Assembly: GCF_000701905.1 (NCBI RefSeq)
Contig: NZ_KL370832.1
Location: forward strand, 62,001-126,000
Direction of reading: 5' to 3'
DNA from: Proteiniclasticum ruminis DSM 24773
Lineage (GTDB): Bacteria; Bacillota; Clostridia; Clostridiales; Clostridiaceae
Length of the DNA stretch: 64,000 nt
Part shown: positions 17,236-25,158 of the stretch, piece by piece
Numbering within the stretch: the stretch's first letter is position 1
How the letters are laid out: the number at the start of each line of letters is the position of its first letter
Made by a program: the position numbers and the translations under genes
Notes under the pieces: model-generated
Told to the model about the DNA's origin: nothing
The model's database searches: none
The model's input: only the letters and a program-made list of their open reading frames with translations

Positions 17236-17256
17236 CCCATAGTGAAATCATAAAAG

Positions 17257-17296
17257 AAGGATCTGGTGCTTTGTTTATAAGCATCAGATCCTTTTT
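17257..17296 (+). terminator. Terminator after the M24-like gene
   Basis: Inverted repeat AAGGATCTGGTGCT / AGCATCAGATCCTT with a TTTTT tail, 21 bases past the stop codon. One G-T wobble is present in the stem. Confidence 0.9.
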
Positions 17297-17392
17297 GGAT
17301 AGGTAAATAAGTTATAGAATTATGAATCACTGAGCTGTCACATTATTATTGGCGAAGGCTTTGAAGATAGCTTCTCAAGAGTTGGTTTTGAT

Positions 17393-18595
17393 TTACTCCA
17401 ACAAGAAATCCATGATGTTTTTCACTTTGATTCCGGAAAAATCGTTGAAGATATTTTGATCCATTGTAAGTATGAATTTAGGATAATGATCCGATATGGA
17501 TTCTAGTGGTCTAAGTTCCCGGATTCTCGTTTCTTCATTCAGAATAGAAGCGGAAATCTGATAATAAAATTTTTCGTTGGTTTTTGTTGCAATAAAATCT
17601 ACTTCTAATGTTCCAACTTTTCCAATGGATACATCATAACCCCTTCTTATGAGTTCGAGATAGACGATATTTTCAAGAACATGACCGTAGTCTGTTCCTT
17701 GCAGGCCAGTAAGCTTGTTTCGTATCCCGATATCCACCATGTAATACTTCTCTAATGTTTTCAAGAACATTTTCCCTTTTAGATCATATCGGTTTGCTTT
17801 ATAGATAATGTAGGCACTCTCTAGCATCTTAAGATAGTTATCGATGGTTTCGCCCGTTGTCTTTCTTCCGCTGCTTGTAAGGTAATCACTGATTTTTTTG
17901 GTGGAAACCACGCTGCCGACGTTTGAAGCGATATATTTCAAGATACTTTCCAGAAGTGCAGCATCACGAACTCCATTTCTTTCCACTACATCTTTCATTA
18001 GAACTGTGTTGTAAATTCCTTCAAGGAAAGGTCCAATGGTATCTTTATGTTCCAGAAGTTCTACTATAGTAGGCAATCCGCCGTAGAGAAGGTATTGATT
18101 AAACTTCTCAGGCAGACTTAGAGGACTGTCTTGATCAAGAAAATCAAGATACTCTTTAAAAGATAAAGGAAGCATTTTGATTTCAACGTAGCGTCCCGCA
18201 AGAAGGGTGGAAAGTTCGGAAGATAATAAATAAGCATTAGAACCAGTGATATAGAGATCAGCATTGACATCTACGAGTAAAGAATTTACAACTTTTTCCC
18301 AAGATTCAACTTGCTGTATTTCATCTAGAATAATATAATGCTTAATTTTTTGATCTGATATTCGTTCTATGATATATGCATAGAGTGTTTTGTAAGTGTT
18401 AATCTCATCGAACTCTAATGATTCAAAATTCATCCGGATAATTTGATTTTTTTGAACGCCACTTTTAAGAAGATGCTCTTCGAAAAGGGAAAGCAAGGTT
18501 GATTTACCAGATCGCCTTAATCCTGTAATCACTTTAATTAAACTCTTATCTTTAAACTCAATTAATCGGTGAAGATAAAGATCTCTATTTTTCAT
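17393..18595 (-). CDS. COG1373-type AAA ATPase with DUF4143 domain
   Basis: A 400-residue protein: AAA_14 domain with Walker A GLRRSGKST (residues 25-33) and Walker B YIILDEIQQ (87-95), then a DUF4143 domain with a winged-helix-like part (KISDYLTSSGRKTTGETIDN) and a nuclease-like segment ending GTLEVDFIATKTNEKFYYQI, which has the D...xK spacing of PD-(D/E)XK folds. This family is abundant, often in many copies per genome, and its role is unresolved. The gene is monocistronic, minus strand, and is preceded by a block of 40-bp direct repeats. Confidence 0.9.
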   Translation of the reverse strand: MKNRDLYLHRLIEFKDKSLIKVITGLRRSGKSTLLSLFEEHLLKSGVQKNQIIRMNFESLEFDEINTYKTLYAYIIERISDQKIKHYIILDEIQQVESWEKVVNSLLVDVNADLYITGSNAYLLSSELSTLLAGRYVEIKMLPLSFKEYLDFLDQDSPLSLPEKFNQYLLYGGLPTIVELLEHKDTIGPFLEGIYNTVLMKDVVERNGVRDAALLESILKYIASNVGSVVSTKKISDYLTSSGRKTTGETIDNYLKMLESAYIIYKANRYDLKGKMFLKTLEKYYMVDIGIRNKLTGLQGTDYGHVLENIVYLELIRRGYDVSIGKVGTLEVDFIATKTNEKFYYQISASILNEETRIRELRPLESISDHYPKFILTMDQNIFNDFSGIKVKNIMDFLLE

Positions 18596-18613
18596 GTTAT
18601 CACCCCTTGTTAA

Positions 18614-18773
18614 AAGTATAGCCTGAAATACAATAACTTACAATCTTTTTGCGGATATAACCTAAAAACTATTAATAACCATAAAGTTTTAAAGATATAA
18701 CCGAAAAACTATTAATAAATATAAAGTTATACGGCTACAACCTATAATTAGGCCGGATAAACTTACCGTTATA
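18614..18773. repeat. 40-bp direct repeats upstream of the COG1373 ATPase gene
   Basis: Two strong units, 18654-18693 and 18694-18733, share about 34 of 40 positions, including GATATAACC and AAAAACTATTAATAA. A weaker unit with the same phase follows at 18734-18773 (CTACAACC start, TTATA end), and a degenerate one may precede at 18614-18653. The period is exactly 40. Each unit holds an imperfect dyad (AACTATT...ATAAAGTT). They lie between the ATPase gene and the NERD gene, which diverge, so they may be operators for either or both. Confidence 0.65.
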
Positions 18774-18875
18774 TTATGGTAAACAATAAAGGCGATTCTT
18801 GTTGTTGCGCTGATCGTTTATTTTCTCAGAAAGAAAGATCTCTTTATAGGACTGGATTTTCTAAATGAGATCTCA

Positions 18876-19595
18876 TTGCCACAGAGTCTATTTTCTGATG
18901 AGAAGAATCTAAAAGGAGCCATTGGAGAAGACTATATCCAGAAGATATTGCTGAAGTTTCCATCCTCGAACAGAATTCTCCGAAATATCTATGTGCCAAC
19001 CAAAGAAGGGAATGCCGTAGAGGTTGACCTGATCTACATCACAGAAGTAGGAATCTATGTCATAGAATCAAAAAACTACAGTGGATGGACCTTTGGGAAT
19101 GATCAGCAGAAGTACTGGACACAAACGCTCAAAAGTGGAGAGAAGAACAGGTTTTATAACCCTGTGTGGCAAAATGAAGGCCATATCAGGGCTCTTAGTC
19201 AGTATCTGCAGGCAGATCCTAGGTTGTTCCGCTCCTATATCATCTTCAGCAACCGATGCACCATCAAGGAAATGTCAGTATCAAAAAAGCATGTGGTGGT
19301 GATGAACCGGTCCGATCTTTATGATACTTTGCTTGTAGAGTTGAGTGAGAAGCCTCGTATACTGACTAAGGAGATGATGGAAGCCATCAGCGTGAGGCTG
19401 AAGGAGCTTGCGTTCATTTCAACTGAGATGAAGGAAAGGCATATAGAACAAGTGCAGAAAAAGTCGGAGTTAATGACTTGGAAAAATCCTAAAAGAAGAT
19501 CTGAATCCAAGAACAGAGTCGTTCCTTTATCTCGAAAAAAAGGTGATAAGAATAATGAAACAGGTAAAGTCATTTACCTGAATCTCAAGAAATAG
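18876..19595 (+). CDS. NERD-domain protein (nuclease-related), start uncertain
   Basis: At least 239 residues from TTG at 18876. The NERD core is clear: GAIGEDYIQKIL, then VEVDLIYITEVGIYVIESKN, with the D...ExK arrangement of the restriction-endonuclease fold, and FYNPVWQNEGH. In the same frame, codons 18783-18875 encode a membrane helix (AILVVALIVYFL followed by RKK), matching the N-terminal helix of the paralogue at 44870, but no normal start codon is available for it. An ATG at 18776 is in another frame and would need a one-base shift. The native N-terminus is therefore either broken or uses an unusual start. Confidence 0.8.
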   Translation: MPQSLFSDEKNLKGAIGEDYIQKILLKFPSSNRILRNIYVPTKEGNAVEVDLIYITEVGIYVIESKNYSGWTFGNDQQKYWTQTLKSGEKNRFYNPVWQNEGHIRALSQYLQADPRLFRSYIIFSNRCTIKEMSVSKKHVVVMNRSDLYDTLLVELSEKPRILTKEMMEAISVRLKELAFISTEMKERHIEQVQKKSELMTWKNPKRRSESKNRVVPLSRKKGDKNNETGKVIYLNLKK

Positions 19596-19674
19596 GGGAG
19601 CAGAGTGCGGATTTCTTGCGGATAGGATCTAATCCTTTACTATTGGGTTCGATAAAATTATGGGAGAATGAGTT

Positions 19675-20103
19675 ATGAGAGTACATTTAAGAGAAGTCCT
19701 GGATGCACTGGATGCGACAAATGACAGTACAGTCTTTGTGTTCAGCAAAAGTAGAAATCGAGTACTGTTATTTTTTGAAGGCTCCTTAGCTGATGACATA
19801 GAAGATAACATAACACTAGAGGATGCTTTGAATGACCCTGACAGCTATATACTGCTTCCTACAGAATATGAGATTCATGAATATCAGATTATGGAGGGTT
19901 TTGTGAAAAGCATGGAGGAAGAAGGCGCAGTCCATGAACGGCTTCACGCCATGCAAGGAAAAGGCGCATTCCGACGTTTTAAAGAGAAGGTCAGCCTCTT
20001 GAATCTAGAAGACAGATGGTACAGATACCGGAACGATGAATATGAAAAAATAGCGGTGGAGTGGTGCAGTAGTAATGGAATTGAATCGATCAAGAATAAA
20101 TAA
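19675..20103 (+). CDS. UPF0158-family protein
   Basis: A 142-residue cytoplasmic protein. The N-terminal half matches the UPF0158 pattern (LREVLDALDATNDST, then LPTEYEIHEYQIMEGFV) and the C-terminal half contains FRRFKEKVSLLNLEDRWYRY, the conserved aromatic-rich end of the family. Function is unknown. A GGGAG site precedes the ATG. It may be co-transcribed with the NERD gene 79 bases upstream. Confidence 0.85.
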   Translation: MRVHLREVLDALDATNDSTVFVFSKSRNRVLLFFEGSLADDIEDNITLEDALNDPDSYILLPTEYEIHEYQIMEGFVKSMEEEGAVHERLHAMQGKGAFRRFKEKVSLLNLEDRWYRYRNDEYEKIAVEWCSSNGIESIKNK

Positions 20104-20118
20104 TGGATCCAAATATAA

Positions 20119-20150
20119 AACCAGCGATACTTTCTTAAGAATCGCTGGTT
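20119..20150 (-). terminator. Terminator for the rpiR-type gene, shared with the convergent UPF0158 gene
   Basis: Perfect 10-bp arms AACCAGCGAT / ATCGCTGGTT with a 12-base loop. Read on the minus strand it is followed by TTTATATTT, a good U tract, so it ends the regulator transcript. The plus-strand tail is poorer. Confidence 0.82.
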
Positions 20151-20160
20151 TAGGATGATA

Positions 20161-20868
20161 CTATGCTCTTGTCATTTCTTGTAATCGCAGTACAACTTCT
20201 TCAAGAAAGATGAAGAATATCGTTCTTGTCTTTTCATATGGTTTCAGAATATCAGACTGTCTTTCTTTGGCCAGCCAGAAGATTCGGTCACACTGATTAA
20301 GAAGAGATTTATTATACTCTTCAACCACCATGATAACTTCAGAATCTTTTTGTTTTGCCTTTGCATAGATGGTTTCGAAAGAGCTGAACGTACCTGTTAC
20401 GGTCATAATGATGATAAGCGTCTGGCTGTCTATGATGGATGAAACGGAAAGCTCATCAGAAGTTGCAACGATAATTTTATTGGTGCAGGTCCGAAGACGA
20501 TATTCGAAATATTGAGCGCAAAGTAAAGAAGGGCCATATCCAAAGAGGATGATCTTTGGATATTTTTTTATGGCTTCGACAAGCTCATCAACAAGAGAAT
20601 CATCAAAGTCCTTCATAAAGCCAAGAAGGCGTTTCAGTTCACTTGAGGATGTAGCTGGAGTGGCGAAATCCTTCAAAAAATCACTGTATTGTTTAAAATT
20701 TGCAAAACCGATTTTTTTCACGAATTTACTGATTTTTGAAGGAGAAACCTCACAATACTCTGCCACATCTGTGATGCGCATTTTCTCATGTTCATCTGCA
20801 TATTGCCGTATGAGTGTATATAACTCCTTCTCCAAGGGGTTTAGTTTGTTCAAATCCACATTTAACAC
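20161..20868 (-). CDS. RpiR-family transcriptional regulator
   Basis: A 235-residue protein with an N-terminal helix-turn-helix (residues about 30-60; ITDVAEYCEVSPSKISKFV) and a C-terminal SIS sugar-phosphate-binding domain (IILFGYGPSLLCAQYFEYRL, and TLIIIMTVTGTF). Such regulators sense phosphosugars. It is divergent from the operon starting at 21113, which contains a FGGY sugar kinase, and the shared 244-base intergenic region holds palindromes suited to it. The phosphorylated product of that kinase is the likely effector, by inference. Confidence 0.9.
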   Translation of the reverse strand: MLNVDLNKLNPLEKELYTLIRQYADEHEKMRITDVAEYCEVSPSKISKFVKKIGFANFKQYSDFLKDFATPATSSSELKRLLGFMKDFDDSLVDELVEAIKKYPKIILFGYGPSLLCAQYFEYRLRTCTNKIIVATSDELSVSSIIDSQTLIIIMTVTGTFSSFETIYAKAKQKDSEVIMVVEEYNKSLLNQCDRIFWLAKERQSDILKPYEKTRTIFFIFLEEVVLRLQEMTRA

Positions 20869-20996
20869 GAAATCCCTCCAAATATTATTGTTAATTCATC
20901 TTATCATTGCAATGTTTCGATGTAAAGGTGAACTGTTAAATATTCTGACAATAGAAAATAAAATAAGTAATTTTCCATAAAATAATAATATAAGCG

Positions 20997-21009
20997 TTTA
21001 CTTAGTAAA
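20997..21009. promoter_or_regulatory. Perfect palindrome, candidate RpiR-type operator
   Basis: TTTACT-T-AGTAAA is a perfect inverted repeat between the divergent regulator and the oxidoreductase operon, followed closely by TTTTTCC. A TTTTCC motif also occurs near 20970. It lies about 17 bases ahead of the -35 box of the operon promoter. Confidence 0.45.
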
Positions 21010-21025
21010 TTTTTCCAAAAAATCA

Positions 21026-21069
21026 TTGATTTTTCTAAAGTGCTATGGGATAATCAACTCGTGATCACG
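21026..21069 (+). promoter_or_regulatory. Promoter of the GlcD-Etf-SDR-FGGY operon with palindrome at the start site
   Basis: TTGATT (21026-21031), a 17-base spacer and GATAAT (21049-21054) form a sigma-A-like promoter. CGTGATCACG (21060-21069), a perfect 10-bp palindrome, falls where transcription would begin, so a bound repressor could block initiation. Confidence 0.6.
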
Positions 21070-21112
21070 ATTATAGATGTTCGTAGCCTAAGTGCTTTAA
21101 GGAGGCCAATTC

Positions 21113-22582
21113 ATGAAAGAAGATTTAATTGAAGTGTTGAAAGCGATGCTGACACCGGACCAGGTGAATACTGGTACTGAAGATTTATATGATGCAGCAG
21201 CAGACCGATATAAGAAATATGCCAAAGCCCGCAAGGTTTTGGATGTGCCAATCCCAGTGGCGATTGTTTATCCAAAAAATACCGAGGAAGTAGCAAAGAT
21301 ACTCAGCTATTGCAATGAGGAGAAAATCAATGTGATTGCTAGAGGTGGAAAAACTGCCACTGAAGGTGGACTTGAAAACTGGAAGGAAACGACAATTATT
21401 CTGGATGCGCTTTACTTAGACAAGATTTTGAAAATTGATCCTTACAATATGCAGGCTACCGTAGAAGCTGGAGTCGCTCTGCAGGACTTAGAGGATGAAC
21501 TTCGTAAGATTGGATATACCACAGGTCACTCACCACAGTCAAAACCAGTTGCAAAGTTTGGTGGACTGGTTGCCACAAGAAGTATCGGACAGTTCTCCAC
21601 TTTATATGGTGGGATTGAGGATATGGTGGTTGGACTCGAGTGCGTGTTCCCCAACGGTCATGTTTCAAGAATAAAGAATGTTTCCAGAAGAGCAGGCGGG
21701 CCTGACATACGTCATATCGTAATCGGAAACGAAGGTACACTATGCTACATCACCGAAGTTACCGTGAAAATCTTTAAATATTTCCCGGAAAACAACAGAT
21801 TTTTTGGGTACTTAATCAAGGATGTTGAGACTGGAATCAAAATCCTAAGAGAAGTCATGGTCAATGGTTATCGGCCATCAGTAGCAAGAACGTACTCTGA
21901 AGAAGATGCAGCACAGCATTTCTATCATTTCTATGAGAACAAGTGTGTGTTGATATTTATGGCAGAAGGGCGTGAGAATATCGTTGAAGCGACTAGCCAG
22001 GGAATCCATGAAGCTGTGGAAAAGTTTAAGGACGGTATTGTGAAAGAAGTGGATAGCTCACTTATTGAAAACTGGTTTAATCATCTCAACTGGTCACAGA
22101 AGGACATTGATGATGAAGTGGAAGGTATGCTGGAAAATGATTACCACGCAGGATTCACAACAGAAATTTCTTCTGACTGGGAAACGATTCCTAAGATTTA
22201 TAACAATGTCATAGAAAGAATCCGGAAGGAATTTCCAAGAGCGCATGATCTGACAATGCTTGGTGGGCATTCATCACACAGCTATATCAACGGAACAAAT
22301 ATGTATTTTGTATACAATTATGAAATTCATTGTGCGCCAGAAGATGAAATGAGAATCTACCATCATCCTCTCCAGACCATTATTGTTGAAGAAACTTTAA
22401 AATTGGGTGGATCCATGTGCCATCATCACGGGATTGGAAAATATAGAAGTGAATGGACAAAAGATGAACATGGTTCAGCATATTTCATGCTGGAAAAGCT
22501 AAAAGAAGCATATGATCCAAATGGTATTATGAATTTTGGTACCATATTCCCCCAAGAAGAAGGGATGAAATACATTAAGTAA
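21113..22582 (+). CDS. FAD-binding oxidoreductase, GlcD/lactate-dehydrogenase type
   Basis: A 489-residue flavoprotein of the FAD_binding_4 / FAD-oxidase C family. The N-terminal half carries VIARGGKTATEGG (PP-loop type FAD contact) and ATVEAGVALQDLE; the C-terminal half has HHHGIGKYRSEW, the active-site histidine region of the 2-hydroxyacid dehydrogenases, and ends AYDPNGIMNFGTIFP. It oxidises a 2-hydroxy acid. EtfB and EtfA follow directly, as in anaerobes where such dehydrogenases pass electrons to Etf and may bifurcate to NAD and ferredoxin. The start follows GGAGG. D-lactate, glycolate or another hydroxy acid are possible substrates. Confidence 0.9.
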   Translation: MKEDLIEVLKAMLTPDQVNTGTEDLYDAAADRYKKYAKARKVLDVPIPVAIVYPKNTEEVAKILSYCNEEKINVIARGGKTATEGGLENWKETTIILDALYLDKILKIDPYNMQATVEAGVALQDLEDELRKIGYTTGHSPQSKPVAKFGGLVATRSIGQFSTLYGGIEDMVVGLECVFPNGHVSRIKNVSRRAGGPDIRHIVIGNEGTLCYITEVTVKIFKYFPENNRFFGYLIKDVETGIKILREVMVNGYRPSVARTYSEEDAAQHFYHFYENKCVLIFMAEGRENIVEATSQGIHEAVEKFKDGIVKEVDSSLIENWFNHLNWSQKDIDDEVEGMLENDYHAGFTTEISSDWETIPKIYNNVIERIRKEFPRAHDLTMLGGHSSHSYINGTNMYFVYNYEIHCAPEDEMRIYHHPLQTIIVEETLKLGGSMCHHHGIGKYRSEWTKDEHGSAYFMLEKLKEAYDPNGIMNFGTIFPQEEGMKYIK

Positions 22583-22597
22583 AGAACGAGGGAAGAA

Positions 22598-23413
22598 ATG
22601 AAAATAATATGTACTGTCAAATACGTACCAGACGTAGATAAGTTTCAGTTTGATTTTGAAAAAAATGTTGTAGTTCGACATAATATCAGAATGATCTTGA
22701 ATCCAGATGATACAAAAGCAGTAGGACTTGCCTTGGCAATGAAGAAAAGCGATCCAAAGGTAAAGGTCGAAGTACTTTGCATGGGTCCCAAATCTGTGCT
22801 GCCCATGGCGAAAGACCTGATACGTATGGGGGTCGACCAGGTGACACTGTTAAGTGATGCCAGATTCGTAGGCAGCGACAGTTATATTACGAGTAAGATT
22901 CTAGGGACTTATCTCTATAAACAGAAGGCGGACCTGATTCTCACAGGAAGTCACTCACTAGATGGAGATACGTCCCATGTCCCCTCACAAGTTGCGGATT
23001 TTCTTAGCTTACCCCATATGACTGGAGTTACAGAGTTTCACTTGAGTGGCATGGAACAGGGACGGGTCGAGTTCACTTCAGAAAATGAGTTGAAACGTAT
23101 CCGGTTCTCTATGAAGCTGCCAGGAATACTCAGCCTCAGTAAAGATGCAAAGTATAAACTGCCTTATATCCGATATGAAGACGTAAATCTGAATGTGGAT
23201 CAATTTATACAGACTCTTACTTTGGAAGACTTGGATCTTGATATTGCAGAAGTTGGACTGCAAGGTTCTCTAACTAAAGTAAAGAGAACCTTTGTTAAAG
23301 AATACAAACTTCGGAATCAGGAAGTCATCGGAACCGATGAGGATGGTATTGAAAGAATCTATCAGTTCCTCAAGAACAATGGCTATATTGGAGGAAAGAA
23401 GTATGCTGAATAA
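22598..23413 (+). CDS. etfB: Electron transfer flavoprotein, beta subunit
   Basis: A 271-residue EtfB/FixA protein. It starts MKIICTVKYVPDV, has ILNPDDTKAVGLALAM, the anaerobe-type NPDD pattern, and RFVGSDSYITSKIL in the nucleotide loop, then LILTGSHSLDGDTSHVPSQV. These resemble the bifurcating-type EtfB proteins more than the respiratory ones, which is an inference from recalled family patterns. It is 15 bases behind the GlcD-type gene and its end overlaps etfA by 11 bases. Confidence 0.93.
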   Translation: MKIICTVKYVPDVDKFQFDFEKNVVVRHNIRMILNPDDTKAVGLALAMKKSDPKVKVEVLCMGPKSVLPMAKDLIRMGVDQVTLLSDARFVGSDSYITSKILGTYLYKQKADLILTGSHSLDGDTSHVPSQVADFLSLPHMTGVTEFHLSGMEQGRVEFTSENELKRIRFSMKLPGILSLSKDAKYKLPYIRYEDVNLNVDQFIQTLTLEDLDLDIAEVGLQGSLTKVKRTFVKEYKLRNQEVIGTDEDGIERIYQFLKNNGYIGGKKYAE

Positions 23414-24344
23414 GAAAGTGCTGATATTTCTAGATCCAGAAAACCTCAAAAATTCCATTGATCTTTTGGAAGTTACAAGAATTATTTATGGCGAACCAGT
23501 AGAATCCTTTGGGCTCTTATACGAGAGTGATGTCACCCAAGCAGCGGGATACTTTAATTATTTATACTCCGTAACTTCTGATGAGAGTATGTTTTATGAC
23601 ACCGGTGCAGTAACAGACTATGTAGAAAAGCTCCATAAGGAAAAACAGTTTGATGCTATCTTAATACCGGCAACATTTATCGGAAGAATATTAGCACCAA
23701 GAATTGCTAGACGGCTTCATACAGGACTTGTGGCAGATGTCACAGATCTGCAAAAAGAAGGAGATACTGTGGAAATGATCAGACCTGCATTCAGTGGGAA
23801 AATCATGGCAGGAATCTTGAATATGAGTGATGGACCACTCATGATGACGGTGAGACAAAATGTATTTCAATATCAGAGCAAAACAAATATGGATACTACC
23901 GTATATAGGGAGCCTAATGCTTTAAAAAGCTCTTTCGGCATCTCCATTATAGAAACTGAAGAAAAAAAGGTTTCTTATGATATTAGAGACAGTGAAGTTC
24001 TCATTTCTGGTGGTGGAGGCGCAAAGCAGATATTCCATAGGCTGGAAGACTTATCCGATCTTTTGGGAGGAAATGTTTCTGCAAGCAGAAAAATGGTGGA
24101 CCAGGGTATGGCCACCCGTGCTGTTCAAGTCGGACAGTCTGGAAAGACTGTTACGCCGAAGCTTTATATGGCACTGGGGATTGACGGTGCAATACAGCAT
24201 GTGGAGGGTCTAAAAAATGTGGAACATATCATATCAGTAAACCTCAATAAAAATGCACCTATTTGTGCTCTTTCCGATATTGTTGTTCAGGGAGACACAA
24301 GTCAGTTTGTAGAAAAACTCATTGAACGTATTACACGAGAATAA
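23403..24344 (+). CDS. etfA: Electron transfer flavoprotein, alpha subunit
   Basis: A 313-residue EtfA. The frame stays open further upstream, but the ATG at 23403 has an ideal GGAGGAAAG site and gives the family N-terminus (KKVLIFLDPENLKN). The C-terminal FAD domain has LISGGGGAKQIFHRLEDLSD, RKMVDQGMATRAVQVGQSG and LYMALGIDGAIQHVEG. There is no N-terminal ferredoxin-like cysteine cluster, unlike the EtfA of some bifurcating lactate dehydrogenases. It forms a heterodimer with EtfB and takes electrons from the GlcD-type enzyme. Confidence 0.93.
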   Translation: MLNKKVLIFLDPENLKNSIDLLEVTRIIYGEPVESFGLLYESDVTQAAGYFNYLYSVTSDESMFYDTGAVTDYVEKLHKEKQFDAILIPATFIGRILAPRIARRLHTGLVADVTDLQKEGDTVEMIRPAFSGKIMAGILNMSDGPLMMTVRQNVFQYQSKTNMDTTVYREPNALKSSFGISIIETEEKKVSYDIRDSEVLISGGGGAKQIFHRLEDLSDLLGGNVSASRKMVDQGMATRAVQVGQSGKTVTPKLYMALGIDGAIQHVEGLKNVEHIISVNLNKNAPICALSDIVVQGDTSQFVEKLIERITRE

Positions 24345-24363
24345 TATTTTATAGGAGGGAATT

Positions 24364-25143
24364 ATGGATATTCAAGATTTCAACTTAGACTTTTTTAAAC
24401 TGGAAGGGAAAAATGCTATTGTTACTGGAGGAAATGGTGGGCTGGGTAAAGCATTCTGTCTAGCTCTGGCTAAAGCAGGTGCAAATGTTATGGTCACAAG
24501 TCTTGCCGATGACAATGGAGAGACTAAGGAACTCATAGAAGCGACAGGACAGCAGTATAAGCTTGTTCTTACAGACATCACAAAACCTGGTGAATGTAAG
24601 AGAGTAGTGGAAGACTGCGTCAATACTTGGGGAAGTATTGATGTTGTGGTTAACTGTGCAGGGATTTCCATTAACGTGGAAGATGTTACCAAATACACCC
24701 GAGTGGAATGGGATAAGATGATTGCTGTCAATCTGACCGCTGCATTTGAAATGATTCATGAAGCCTGTAAGTTCATGATTCCTCAGAAGAGTGGAAAGAT
24801 CATCAACATTGCATCTCTTTACTCCTTCTTAGGCGGACAGTGGTCACCAGCCTACGCTGCTACTAAACACGGGATTGTAGGACTGACAAAAGCTATGTGT
24901 GATGAACTTGCTCAGTTCAATATTCAGGTGAATGCCATCGCTCCAGGATACTATGCTACCCCATTGACAGAAAAAACAAGAAGTGATGAGAAAAGAAATG
25001 CGGAAATTCTTGCTCATATTCCAGCAAATCGATGGGGCTATACAGCAGATCTAATGGGTGCAACTGTATTTCTTTCAAGCAGTGCGTCAAACTATGTCAA
25101 TGGAACAGTTCTTGTTGTAGACGGCGGATACCTGATGAGATAA
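24364..25143 (+). CDS. Short-chain dehydrogenase/reductase
   Basis: A 259-residue classical SDR. Cofactor motif TGGNGGLGKA (residues 21-30), NCAGIS (98-103), and the catalytic Ser151, Tyr164 and Lys168 in YAATK are all present; the C-terminus VNGTVLVVDGGYLM is standard. Similar enzymes act on polyols, gluconate or keto-deoxy sugars. Its neighbours (FGGY kinase, GlcD-Etf) suggest a sugar acid or polyol pathway. A strong AGGAGG site precedes the ATG. Confidence 0.92.
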   Translation: MDIQDFNLDFFKLEGKNAIVTGGNGGLGKAFCLALAKAGANVMVTSLADDNGETKELIEATGQQYKLVLTDITKPGECKRVVEDCVNTWGSIDVVVNCAGISINVEDVTKYTRVEWDKMIAVNLTAAFEMIHEACKFMIPQKSGKIINIASLYSFLGGQWSPAYAATKHGIVGLTKAMCDELAQFNIQVNAIAPGYYATPLTEKTRSDEKRNAEILAHIPANRWGYTADLMGATVFLSSSASNYVNGTVLVVDGGYLMR

Positions 25144-25158
25144 GAAAAGGAGAGAACT

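Noticed and set aside
18614-18773. Possible CRISPR array (regularly spaced repeats)
   Set aside because: The repeats are directly abutting 40-bp units without unique spacers, only two are well conserved, and no cas genes are near.
23292-23402. Longer EtfA start inside etfB
   Set aside because: The added residues do not match the family, and the ATG at 23403 has an ideal ribosome binding site.
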